This document shows positions 9,192 through 17,259 of a stretch of DNA of 64,000 nt, one piece after another. The stretch lies in NCBI GenBank assembly GCA_900550935.1, contig URUD01000002.1, positions 72,313 through 136,312 on the forward strand, read 5' to 3'. Position numbers and translations under genes: made by a program. The first letter of the stretch is position 1. Each line of letters opens with the position of its first letter. This stretch comes from an uncultured Roseburia sp. (GTDB lineage: Bacteria > Bacillota > Clostridia > Lachnospirales > Lachnospiraceae). Below the pieces are notes generated by a model. The model was not told the DNA's origin. It was given only the letters and a program-made list of their open reading frames with translations, and searched no databases.

Positions 9192-9205
9192 GATAATCCT
9201 CTTTC

Positions 9206-10144
9206 CTATGCCAGATGAACATTCAGCCATGCATAGATATCTGCAAATACCTTATCTCTGTCTGTCTCATTTAAGATTTCATGCCTGTCATCTTCATATA
9301 ATTTGTATGTAATGTCTTCGATCCCCGCATCTTTCATCTTATGGTATACCTGTTTTACACCCTCTCCGCAGTTTCCTACCGGATCATCCGCACCGGAAAC
9401 TAAAAATACCGGCAGATCTTTTGGCATCTTTGCGATATGCTCAGGCTGGTTATCATAATAAACCGCTTCCATCAGTCCATAGTAGCCATTTACAGTAAAT
9501 AAAAACGTACAGCGCGGATCTGCATAATAACGATCCACATGTGCCACATCCTTGGTCAGCCAGCTGTTGGTATGGTCTTTTCCATATACGTCATACTTTT
9601 TATACGGCTTTCCATAGGAAAGGCTCTGGATAAATTTACTTCTGTAATTCCATCCCCGCACTGCTGCGACCGTCCTGCATAAAAACATGCCGAATTTCAT
9701 CATGAAATCGGATTCACATCCGGTGCCCATGATGATCGCTCCTGCCAGATTCTCATTGTGGATGCAAAGATATTTACGCAGCATATAAGACCCCATGCTG
9801 TGTCCCATCATAAAATACGGAACGCCCGGATTTTCTTTCTGCACCAGTTCACGCAGCTTGTGCATATCCTCGATCAGTGTATCACTTGGATTTTTTGCAA
9901 AATATCCCCACTCGTTTTCACTGCGCACGGATGCACCATGACCCAGATGATCGTGCCCTACAACTAAAATGCCCTGCCCGGTAAGATACTCCGCAAACGG
10001 ACGGTACCGCTCAATATACTCGATCATTCCATGCGTGATCTGTAAGATCGCACAGTAATTTCCATCCTCCGGGATCCATTTGACCGCATGGATCATTGTT
10101 TCTCCGTTTGCTGATAAAAAACGAAACTGTTCCTCTTTTGCCAT
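9206..10144 (-). CDS. Alpha/beta hydrolase, monoacylglycerol lipase / lysophospholipase type
   Basis: The 312-residue protein is a serine hydrolase of the Hydrolase_4 (PldB/MGLL) type. The oxyanion region ITHGMIEYIERY is near residue 34, HDHLGHGAS near 66, the nucleophile elbow GHSMGSYML near 113 (Ser115), the acid VSGADDPVG near 250 and the catalytic His in DDRHEILNE near 285. It likely cleaves monoacylglycerol or lysophospholipid in the cytoplasm. No signal peptide is visible. It sits inside the truA-recJ-degV operon, between the MCP-like gene and DUF1002. Confidence 0.92.
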   Translation of the reverse strand: MAKEEQFRFLSANGETMIHAVKWIPEDGNYCAILQITHGMIEYIERYRPFAEYLTGQGILVVGHDHLGHGASVRSENEWGYFAKNPSDTLIEDMHKLRELVQKENPGVPYFMMGHSMGSYMLRKYLCIHNENLAGAIIMGTGCESDFMMKFGMFLCRTVAAVRGWNYRSKFIQSLSYGKPYKKYDVYGKDHTNSWLTKDVAHVDRYYADPRCTFLFTVNGYYGLMEAVYYDNQPEHIAKMPKDLPVFLVSGADDPVGNCGEGVKQVYHKMKDAGIEDITYKLYEDDRHEILNETDRDKVFADIYAWLNVHLA

Positions 10145-10173
10145 ATTTATACTCTCCTGTCCCTTATTTGTTC

Positions 10174-11124
10174 TCAGATCTGGTCTGCCGCCTGCTGTAA
10201 ATCCAGAAAAATGGTCTCCAGCTCATCCGTATTTTTCTTCTGTTCTTCTAATTCTTCCTGTACAGCATGAAGCTGCGCACTGATCTCCCCCTGCAGTTTT
10301 AAAAATTCCTCTCCTGCCACTTTTAACACATCACTTCCGCCTACCATATCCGCAGCCACGGTCTCATGCAGATTGATCTGTCCTCCCTCATAGGCAGATA
10401 AGGTCTGCACGGCACCGCTGTATAATTTGCCGATCACCTTGGTGCACTCTTTAAACTGTGTGTTTAAATTCTGTATCTGTTCCTCAAACTGCTTTAACAG
10501 GGCATCTGTCTCCTGTTTCTTTTCCGCTAACCCAGCTGCTGCTGCCTCATATTTCTCGGAAAATGACCGTACTTCCTCTGCCGCCTCGACGAATTTCAGT
10601 CCGGACTCTCCCATTCTTCCTGCCTCGATCGCTGCATCCAGTGCCAGAACTCCCATATTCTTGGAAAATTCTCTCATCTGCGCGATCATCTCTTTTTCTT
10701 CTTCCTGTGACTGCTGCATTGTTTCTTTGATCTTCACCGCTTCCTCTGCAACCGGTGCATAGCCTCTGTGCTGCTCGAGCAGTGCAGACATTGTCTCATT
10801 CTGCTGTTTTAACTGTCCCAGGAAAACAGAATGTGTCGCATCAAAGGATTCTACTGCATTATTTACCTTCATCATTGATCTATGCACACTCTCTGCCGCC
10901 TCATTGTTATTTTCAACCAGCTCTTTTGCTTCTGTGATGTTCTTTGTAGTTTCTTCCATATGCTGTAAGATCTGCGCACGCCCGGCTGCAATGTCTGCAA
11001 ACTGCTCATCCACATTTGCTTTGGCACTGCGCAGTTCTTTCATTACATTATCTTTTTTCCGGTTCTGTTCTTTTAACTCTGCGATTTCATCTTCTAATAA
11101 CTGTTTTTTTCCACCAAATACCAT
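10174..11124 (-). CDS. Soluble methyl-accepting-chemotaxis-like coiled-coil protein
   Basis: A 316-residue, almost entirely helical protein with no membrane segment and no sensor domain. Around residues 155-195 the sequence MGVLALDAAIEAGRMGESG and VEAAEEVRSFSEKYE resembles the hairpin tip of the MCP signalling domain (usual form LALNAAIEAARAGE...FAVVAEEVRKLAE), but the QTN core is missing and several positions differ. Whether it contacts CheA/CheW is unknown. The flanks are heptad-repeat coiled coils. I place the start at ATG 11124, 6 bp after GAGG; an upstream GTG at 11136 would overlap that site. It lies between recJ and the hydrolase in one operon. Confidence 0.75.
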   Translation of the reverse strand: MVFGGKKQLLEDEIAELKEQNRKKDNVMKELRSAKANVDEQFADIAAGRAQILQHMEETTKNITEAKELVENNNEAAESVHRSMMKVNNAVESFDATHSVFLGQLKQQNETMSALLEQHRGYAPVAEEAVKIKETMQQSQEEEKEMIAQMREFSKNMGVLALDAAIEAGRMGESGLKFVEAAEEVRSFSEKYEAAAAGLAEKKQETDALLKQFEEQIQNLNTQFKECTKVIGKLYSGAVQTLSAYEGGQINLHETVAADMVGGSDVLKVAGEEFLKLQGEISAQLHAVQEELEEQKKNTDELETIFLDLQQAADQI

Positions 11125-11149
11125 TGTTTTCCTCACATTCCGTTTCGAA

Positions 11150-12907
11150 TCACTGATAGTTTTTTATGATAAGCTGTACGGTCTCATTGCCCTGATAGCT
11201 GTTGATCTCCGGGTAATAGATGAGCGACATGCGGACTGCATTCTGCCTGCCCGAAAAAGCACGCTCCACTTCGGATGCGCCATATTTTTTGCTGTAATAC
11301 TCCACAAATGCCTCCGTATTTCCAAAATATACCGCCTGCACTCTGTTTCCCTGTGTTGTCCGTAATGTTAGCTTTAACACATTTTTGTTTTTTCCAACCA
11401 GTGTCATCTGTTCGATCGCGATGTTCTTATCTGCAAACTGGGGTTTGATATTGCCCTTTCCAAACGGTTCTAACAGATCCATTTCCCGGATCAGGGAAAG
11501 ATCCGGATAGTCTGCCGGCATCGGAACATCTATTTTTATCTTAGGAATAAAATCCTCTTCTGTCAATTCACAGCACATATTTATTTTTTCCCGGAACAAC
11601 GCTACATTTTCCTCAGGAAGCGACAGTCCTGCCGCCATCGGATGTCCGCCAAACCGGGCAAACAGTTCCTGACATTTGCACAGTTCCTCATACATGGAAT
11701 ATGTCTCAATGGAACGCCCGGAACCTTTAACCATGTCCTCGCTCCTTGTCAGGACAAATACCGGTTTATGATATTGTTCCCGGATCCGCCCTGCAATAAT
11801 CCCGGCAAGACTCTCATGGACTTCAGGAAGGTAAATGACAAGAACTTTTTCTCCGACCTTTCCCTTTTCCACTTCTTCTATCGCAAGTTCCACGCCCTCT
11901 GCGGTCATGTCCTTTCTCTGTGCGTTTAATTCCACCAGTTCTGCAGCAATCTCTGCCGCCCGTTTCACATCCTGCTCCAGAAATAACTGAAGTGCGATCT
12001 TTGCGGTTTCAAGTCTGCCGCTCGCATTGATGCAGGGACCTAACACAAATCCGAAATGATAGGCATTGATCTGTCCAAATTCCAGATGGTTCTGTAAGAT
12101 CAGCGCACGCATCCCGACATTTTTCGTGTTCTGGATCCGTTTCAGCCCCTCTTTTACCAAAATACGGTTTTCATCCGTCAGATCCATCACATCTCCTACC
12201 GTGGCAAAGGCGACATTTTCCAGAAATACATCTGCCTCCACCACCGGCACATTACATTTTTCATACAACAGCTGTATGATCTTCCACGCAACTGCCGCAC
12301 CGCAGAGCTCTTGATACGGATATCTGCACTCTGCCTGTTTTGGATCTACGATGGCATCCGCCACGCTTCTTTTATAGGTACGTGTCCCATTTTCTTCCAC
12401 ATAAGGGATCTCATGATGATCCGTCACCAGAACTGTCATACCGCACGATTTTGCATAGGCGATCTCATCCATCGCCGCGATCCCGTTGTCACAGGTAACG
12501 ATCGTGTCCACACCCGCTTCCTTTGCACAGGTGATCAGTCTCTCATTGATCCCATACCCATCTTTCATGCGATCCGGGATCTGCGTGTCCGCATCTCCCC
12601 CACACCGCCTGATGCCCTGATGTAAGATATAAGTTGACATCACACCATCAATATCATAATCCCCGATGATCCTTATCTTTTCCTTCTGTCTGATCTTCTC
12701 AGCAAGCAGATCCGTAAGCAGGTCTGCATCCTTTAACAGATGCGGATCATATAGTTCGTCCGGTCCGCCATGCAGATATTTCTGGATTGCATCTTCTCCG
12801 ATGACATTCCGATTGCGTATCACACGCGCCGTCACCGGATGAATGCAAAACCGTCTGGCAATCTGTTCAAAGTCTGCCCCTTTTTGTATGATAACCCATT
12901 TTTCCAT
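11150..12907 (-). CDS. recJ: Single-stranded-DNA-specific exonuclease RecJ
   Basis: 5'-3' ssDNA exonuclease of the DHH superfamily, used in recombination and mismatch repair. The 585 residues show RecJ motifs in order: DYDIDGVMSTY (motif I, near residue 83), CDNGIAAMDE (II), VTDHHEIP (III, DHH near 161), VDPKQAECRYPYQELCGAAVAWK (IV region), NASGRLETAK near 298 and the DHHA1 part with GSGRSIETYSM and FGGHPMAAGLSL. All metal ligands appear present. It starts 15 bp after the truA stop. The last portion is a typical OB-fold tail. Confidence 0.96.
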   Translation of the reverse strand: MEKWVIIQKGADFEQIARRFCIHPVTARVIRNRNVIGEDAIQKYLHGGPDELYDPHLLKDADLLTDLLAEKIRQKEKIRIIGDYDIDGVMSTYILHQGIRRCGGDADTQIPDRMKDGYGINERLITCAKEAGVDTIVTCDNGIAAMDEIAYAKSCGMTVLVTDHHEIPYVEENGTRTYKRSVADAIVDPKQAECRYPYQELCGAAVAWKIIQLLYEKCNVPVVEADVFLENVAFATVGDVMDLTDENRILVKEGLKRIQNTKNVGMRALILQNHLEFGQINAYHFGFVLGPCINASGRLETAKIALQLFLEQDVKRAAEIAAELVELNAQRKDMTAEGVELAIEEVEKGKVGEKVLVIYLPEVHESLAGIIAGRIREQYHKPVFVLTRSEDMVKGSGRSIETYSMYEELCKCQELFARFGGHPMAAGLSLPEENVALFREKINMCCELTEEDFIPKIKIDVPMPADYPDLSLIREMDLLEPFGKGNIKPQFADKNIAIEQMTLVGKNKNVLKLTLRTTQGNRVQAVYFGNTEAFVEYYSKKYGASEVERAFSGRQNAVRMSLIYYPEINSYQGNETVQLIIKNYQ

Positions 12908-12922
12908 TTTGTAAGTTCTTTC

Positions 12923-13657
12923 TTAATATGTTACCTGATATAGTATAAGACCGCATGCCGGTGCCGTATAGCCCGCTGCCATCCGGTCTTTCTGTTCTAA
13001 CATGTCTGCAATTTCTTCCGGTGCCCTTCTTCCGTCTCCGATCTCGATCAGTGTTCCGGTTAAGATGCGCACCATGTTCTGTAAAAATCCGTTTCCGGTA
13101 TAATAGATGCGAAGCTCTCCCTCCTGTTGTTCAAACCGTATCTCATAGATTGTGCGCACCGTGGACTTTTTCATTTTCCGGTTACCGCAGAATGAACGGA
13201 AATCATGTGTTCCAGTGAGATAGGAGGCCGCCTGCTGCATCCTGCCAATGTCTAATATCTGCGGATGATCATAAACATATCTGCGCTCAAACACATTTGG
13301 GATCGCACTGGTATGGATCCGGTAACAGTAGGTCTTTTTCACCGCCTGATACCTGCTGTGAAACCGTTCGTCTACTGCTTCTACTGACACCACCGCAATG
13401 TCTTCCGGCAGATACTGATTGACATAGGAGAGGATCTCTTCTTCCGTCTTATCTCCGTCCCAGTGGAAATTTGCTACCTGCCCGCATGCGTGCACGCCTG
13501 CATCCGTCCTCCCGGAACCAATGAGGTCAATCTCACATCCTGTCATTTTTGTCAGCACATCCTCGATCTTGCCCTGTATGGTCAGATCTGTCGTATGCTG
13601 TCCCTGCCATCCCTTATATCTGGTTCCATCATACTGAATGGTAAGTTTATAATTCAT
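12923..13657 (-). CDS. truA: tRNA pseudouridine(38-40) synthase TruA
   Basis: Converts uridines 38-40 of tRNA anticodon arms to pseudouridine. The 244-residue protein has the family motif GRTDAGVHACGQVANF near residue 52, with the catalytic Asp, and RFHSRYQAVKKTYCYRI near residue 100 and GNGFLQNMVRILTGTL near residue 200. The ATG at 13657 has GAGG 5 bp upstream, which settles the start; a 27-codon longer frame has no binding site. It is the first gene of the operon with recJ through degV, driven by the promoter at 13710-13738. Confidence 0.96.
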   Translation of the reverse strand: MNYKLTIQYDGTRYKGWQGQHTTDLTIQGKIEDVLTKMTGCEIDLIGSGRTDAGVHACGQVANFHWDGDKTEEEILSYVNQYLPEDIAVVSVEAVDERFHSRYQAVKKTYCYRIHTSAIPNVFERRYVYDHPQILDIGRMQQAASYLTGTHDFRSFCGNRKMKKSTVRTIYEIRFEQQEGELRIYYTGNGFLQNMVRILTGTLIEIGDGRRAPEEIADMLEQKDRMAAGYTAPACGLILYQVTY

Positions 13658-13709
13658 ATGTTCCTCATTTCTTTTTCCATGATCACAAAAAATGTAATCA
13701 TTCAATTTT

Positions 13710-13738
13710 ATCATAACACAAAAAGCCGGAAAATCCAA
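13710..13738 (-). promoter_or_regulatory. Promoter of the truA-recJ-degV operon
   Basis: Minus-strand TTGGAT (13733-13738), 17-bp spacer, TATGAT (13710-13715). It begins just after the stop codon of the upstream gene. Confidence 0.65.
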
Positions 13739-13744
13739 GAAGGG

Positions 13745-15007
13745 TTACACCAATTCTGCCAGCCTTGCAACCGCTACATAGATCTCCGAGATCCGGTACC
13801 AGGTCTTGTAATCAATGACTCCCGTCACCGGCAGTCCAAAGATCCTCTGAAACGCCTCTACTGCCCCTCTTGTAGCGGTACCATAAATACCGTCCGGCGT
13901 GATCGTCGGTATCGCCGGATAGGAACGGGAAATACGTGCCAGTTCCTCCTGTATCTGCCGCACCTTCTCTCCGGTCGCCCCCACCGAAAGATCGACTCCC
14001 GGCCAGGAAGCCGGAATACCAGAAACTTCTTCCGCCGTATTGATAAACATACTACTTCCATAATAATAGCGTATGATCTCGATCGTACTGTAATTCTGAT
14101 CCCCTAAGAACTTACTTCCCCACTGACTCAGCCAGTTGCTGCAGATCACCCGCTCACCATCACAGTACTGAGTTAAGATCGGCTGTCTGACATTCGGTCT
14201 CGACAGATAATTCTGGAACATCTCATCCACGATGTCGGATATGTTGCGGAAGATATTCCTGCCATATACGAATTTCTGATCAAATGCTGTTGATGTGGTG
14301 ATCGTGAAATTATAACCTTTATTACGATACCATTCCGTATACACCCGGTTTAATGTAAAAGACATGATTGCAAGTATATTGGCGCGAATCGTGTTCTCCG
14401 GCCAGGTCGAATAGATCTCGCTGGATGCAACGTTTTTGATGTAGTCTTTGTAACGGACATAGTAATCCCTTGCTGCCGTATCAGTCGGCGGTCCGTCATG
14501 GACGATCACATACTCCGGTATCACCACCCTGCTTAGTACAATCTCACCGGTTTCCGTGACCGGTTTTATCTCGGATTCTGCGATCTTTGGCGGGAAATCT
14601 CCCCACAGTGTGTTGACCGGTATCACAATGTTATCTATTGATCTCGTTGGCGATCCTACCTCTTCCATCCGGATCTCCTGAAGCGACACTTCATTCGAAA
14701 ACACTTCAATTCCTGAGACATTGACCGTACGAAATCCCTCCGCAGTAACTGACACGGTGTATTGTGAAAATGGCTGGTTTTCTCCCGGTTCCATAGAGTA
14801 CTCGAGTGGAGGCGCAGCAAGCGCAATCTGTTCGGACATCCCAGAATCATCCGTTGTTACCTCCTCTACACTGCTTTCCGGGTCCCCGGAATAGGAAATG
14901 GTTATGGTTGCATTCTGGATCGGCACATTGCTTCCACGTGCTACCACCTGCACTTTTAGCGCTCCTTCATCGATCTGATCATTCGGTGTTACGGTATTAT
15001 CTGACAT
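13745..15007 (-). CDS. SpoIID-like protein with C-terminal peptidoglycan-binding domain
   Basis: A 420-residue protein in three parts. Residues 10-115 look like an Ig-like/carboxypeptidase-regulatory beta domain. Residues 130-320 resemble the SpoIID/LytB lytic transglycosylase fold: IPEYVIVHDGPP, then YIKNVASSEIYSTWPENTIR, where the Glu corresponds to the catalytic Glu of SpoIID (usual form VVAAEMPxSWPxEALKAQ). Residues 345-415 form a PG_binding_1 domain (LSVGATGEKVRQIQEELARI, GIYGTATRGAVEAFQ). No signal peptide is visible, which is odd for a wall-binding protein. ATG 15007 has GAGG 6 bp upstream; a longer frame to 15106 lacks one. The SpoIID relation is inference from motif order. Confidence 0.7.
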   Translation of the reverse strand: MSDNTVTPNDQIDEGALKVQVVARGSNVPIQNATITISYSGDPESSVEEVTTDDSGMSEQIALAAPPLEYSMEPGENQPFSQYTVSVTAEGFRTVNVSGIEVFSNEVSLQEIRMEEVGSPTRSIDNIVIPVNTLWGDFPPKIAESEIKPVTETGEIVLSRVVIPEYVIVHDGPPTDTAARDYYVRYKDYIKNVASSEIYSTWPENTIRANILAIMSFTLNRVYTEWYRNKGYNFTITTSTAFDQKFVYGRNIFRNISDIVDEMFQNYLSRPNVRQPILTQYCDGERVICSNWLSQWGSKFLGDQNYSTIEIIRYYYGSSMFINTAEEVSGIPASWPGVDLSVGATGEKVRQIQEELARISRSYPAIPTITPDGIYGTATRGAVEAFQRIFGLPVTGVIDYKTWYRISEIYVAVARLAELV

Positions 15008-15067
15008 AAACAACCTCATAATTTCATTGGTATAGTTTATGCACGCCCGTAACATAAGTTCACAACT

Positions 15068-15091
15068 TTCTATCCTCAGATACGCGGTTTT
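15068..15091 (-). repeat. 24-bp repeat, copy A (inverted partner at 17151-17174)
   Basis: On the minus strand this reads AAAACCGCGTATCTGA, GG, ATAGAA; 22 of 24 bases match the plus-strand sequence at 17151-17174. The two copies bracket glmS in opposite orientation and lie outside genes. Confidence 0.7.
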
Positions 15092-15110
15092 CCCACCACA
15101 TAACAACTTT

Positions 15111-16925
15111 TTACTCCACCGTTACTACCTTTGCCAGGTTTCTTGGCTTATCTACATCAAATCCCTTATCGGATGACACATAATATGCAAGTAACTGTAA
15201 TGCAACCGATGCCGGCATTACCATAAATTCATCCTGCATGTCCGGCAGTAAGAAGGTATCATATAAGTCCTTCACATCTGTAGCAAGCCCTTCTTTGATG
15301 AAAAGCACAATATCTGCTCCACGGGATTTTACTTCCTTGATGTTTGAAAGCTCTTTTGACATTAATTTTTCCTGTGTCACTGCTGCAACAACCGGAGTAT
15401 CCTGTGTGATCAGCGCGATCGGACCATGTTTTAATTCTCCTGACGCATATGCTTCAGAGTGAATATAGGAAACCTCCTTTAATTTGAGAGAACCCTCTAA
15501 TAAGATCGAATAATCCAGTCCTCGTCCGATCATAAACAGATCTTTTGCTGACAGTACTTTTCCGGCTACCACATGGATATCCCTACGCTTTTCGAGCACT
15601 TTTTTCATCACATCCGGTGTTCTCTGTAATTCCCGGATAAAACTCTGTGTCTGTGCCGTATCGTAAATACCACGAAGCTGTGCCATTTTTGCCACGATCA
15701 GGTAAAAGATGGACAACTGTGTCGTATATGCCTTGGTACTTGCAACCGCGATCTCAGGTCCTGCATTGGTATAAAGTACATAATCGCTCTCTCTTGCAAT
15801 AGAAGATCCTTTGACATTGATGATGGAAAGACATTTTGCACCACGGCGTTTTGCATATTTTACTGCCTCAAGTGTATCAATAGTCTCTCCTGACTGTGAT
15901 ACTGCGATCACCAGTGATTTCTCATCAATGACCGGATCCGAATACATAAATTCTGATGCCATATCCACATCAATGTGCATATGCAGGATGGATTTTACCA
16001 GTGCCTGTGCCACTAATCCAGCGTGCATTGCAGTACCGCATGCAATGATATTGACTCTCTCACACCCGGTAAATAAAGAATCCGGAATCCCATCTGCTGT
16101 AAAGTCCGGCAATCCGCTCACGATCCGCGATTCGATGGTACGTTTTACCGCATCCGGCTGCTCCATGATCTCTTTTTCCATATAGAACGGATATCCGTTT
16201 TTTCCCGCACTGTTTAACTCCCAGTCCGCGGTCAGATATTCCGGTTCTTTTTTGTTTCCTTCAAAATCCTTAAGACTGATGCCATCGTTTCTCATCTCTA
16301 AGATGTGATACTCCGGTACAACAAAGTACTGGTTGGTAAAACGGCACAGTGCGGTCAGATCGGATGCTAACATCGCGCCCTCTTTACAGTAGGTTGCTAC
16401 GATCGGGCTGACATTTCTGGTGGAATAAATCACACCTTCCCGGTCTGCAAACATGATCACAAGTGCAAAAGTTCCCTTTAATTTACGAACGGTCTTTTTG
16501 ATCGCTTCTTCTGGATTGCCCTGATAAAAATGGTTGAGCAGTGCAGCTACCACTTCACTGTCCGTCTCGGATCTTAACTGATCTGCCAGATCATAGTCTG
16601 CGATCAGTTCTCTGTAATTTTCAATGATACCATTATGCACAAGCGTAACTTTTCCTACCTGATGCGGATGTGCATTGGTATCATTTACGCCACCGTGGGT
16701 TGCCCATCTCGTATGGCCGATTCCGCAGATTGCTTTTTCTGCCTGATCCTTACATTTTTCACGCAGATCTCTGACACGTCCTGCACGTTTATACACCTGG
16801 ATCTCATGTGCTTCCATAACTGCGATTCCTGCACTGTCATAGCCACGATACTCTAACAGTTCCAAGGCATCCAGTAATACCTCTTTTACGTTTTCACTTC
16901 CTGTATAACCTATAATTCCACACAT
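15111..16925 (-). CDS. glmS: Glutamine--fructose-6-phosphate aminotransferase (isomerizing)
   Basis: Makes glucosamine-6-phosphate from fructose-6-phosphate and glutamine, the first step towards peptidoglycan amino sugars. The 604-residue enzyme must begin MCGIIGYTG, since Cys1 is the glutaminase nucleophile; therefore the start is ATG 16925, not the in-frame ATG 15 bp upstream. Visible motifs: GHTRWATHGGVNDTNAHPH near residue 75, two SIS domains with ACGTAMHAG, SQSGETIDTL near residue 350 and SEAYASGELKHGPIALI near residue 483, and the C-terminal LAKVVTVE. The leader contains a glmS ribozyme (16981-17121), which supplies feedback control by the product. Confidence 0.98.
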   Translation of the reverse strand: MCGIIGYTGSENVKEVLLDALELLEYRGYDSAGIAVMEAHEIQVYKRAGRVRDLREKCKDQAEKAICGIGHTRWATHGGVNDTNAHPHQVGKVTLVHNGIIENYRELIADYDLADQLRSETDSEVVAALLNHFYQGNPEEAIKKTVRKLKGTFALVIMFADREGVIYSTRNVSPIVATYCKEGAMLASDLTALCRFTNQYFVVPEYHILEMRNDGISLKDFEGNKKEPEYLTADWELNSAGKNGYPFYMEKEIMEQPDAVKRTIESRIVSGLPDFTADGIPDSLFTGCERVNIIACGTAMHAGLVAQALVKSILHMHIDVDMASEFMYSDPVIDEKSLVIAVSQSGETIDTLEAVKYAKRRGAKCLSIINVKGSSIARESDYVLYTNAGPEIAVASTKAYTTQLSIFYLIVAKMAQLRGIYDTAQTQSFIRELQRTPDVMKKVLEKRRDIHVVAGKVLSAKDLFMIGRGLDYSILLEGSLKLKEVSYIHSEAYASGELKHGPIALITQDTPVVAAVTQEKLMSKELSNIKEVKSRGADIVLFIKEGLATDVKDLYDTFLLPDMQDEFMVMPASVALQLLAYYVSSDKGFDVDKPRNLAKVVTVE

Positions 16926-16980
16926 ATCTATTTTCCTCATTACTTTCTCTGAGTCTTATTTTTGTTTTGCAGTCTTCCTT

Positions 16981-17121
16981 TATACCGTATTTGTTTTGCA
17001 GTTACCTGCATATTTGCCGGTATATCTCGCACAGGAAGGGGTGCGGAAGAGCATCCGCCGAATTTTCGATCACTCTTCTCCTCGTCAACCAGAATTTCAA
17101 AGCAATCTGGTGCATGGCGCT
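16981..17121 (-). promoter_or_regulatory. glmS glucosamine-6-phosphate-activated ribozyme
   Basis: The minus strand has the conserved glmS ribozyme core in order: A|GCGCC at the cleavage site (cleavage expected between 17121 and 17120), a P2 hairpin CCAGA...CTGG, TTGACGAGGA, ATCGA, TTCGGCGGATGC followed by TCTTCCGCACC, and a P4 stem TATACCG/CGGTATA closing near 16981-17024. In this class, binding of glucosamine-6-phosphate triggers self-cleavage and mRNA decay. It lies 56 bp before the glmS start. A possible promoter lies about 85 bp upstream (TAGACT, 17 bp, TATAGT at 17207-17212). Confidence 0.95.
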
Positions 17122-17150
17122 TGTATGGAGCTATCTGTCATACGTCTGGT

Positions 17151-17174
17151 AAAACCGCGTATCTGAAAATAGAA
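17151..17174 (+). repeat. 24-bp repeat, copy B
   Basis: Plus-strand AAAACCGCGTATCTGA, AA, ATAGAA; the inverted partner of 15068-15091 with two mismatches. It lies in the glmS leader about 30 bp upstream of the ribozyme cleavage site. Confidence 0.7.
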
Positions 17175-17259
17175 TCGATATTTTGTTTTCAATGTTCAAC
17201 GTGTTTACTATACTATGATATGTGAAAAAAGTCTAGCAGTTCCTTGTCAAAATGCACCA

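Noticed and set aside
13463..14107. Plus-strand open frame of 214 codons across truA and the SpoIID-like gene
   Set aside because: It runs antisense through two well-supported genes and an intergenic promoter, without a binding site.
16962..17225. Small plus-strand open frame over the glmS leader
   Set aside because: It covers the glmS ribozyme on the opposite strand and has no plausible translation start.
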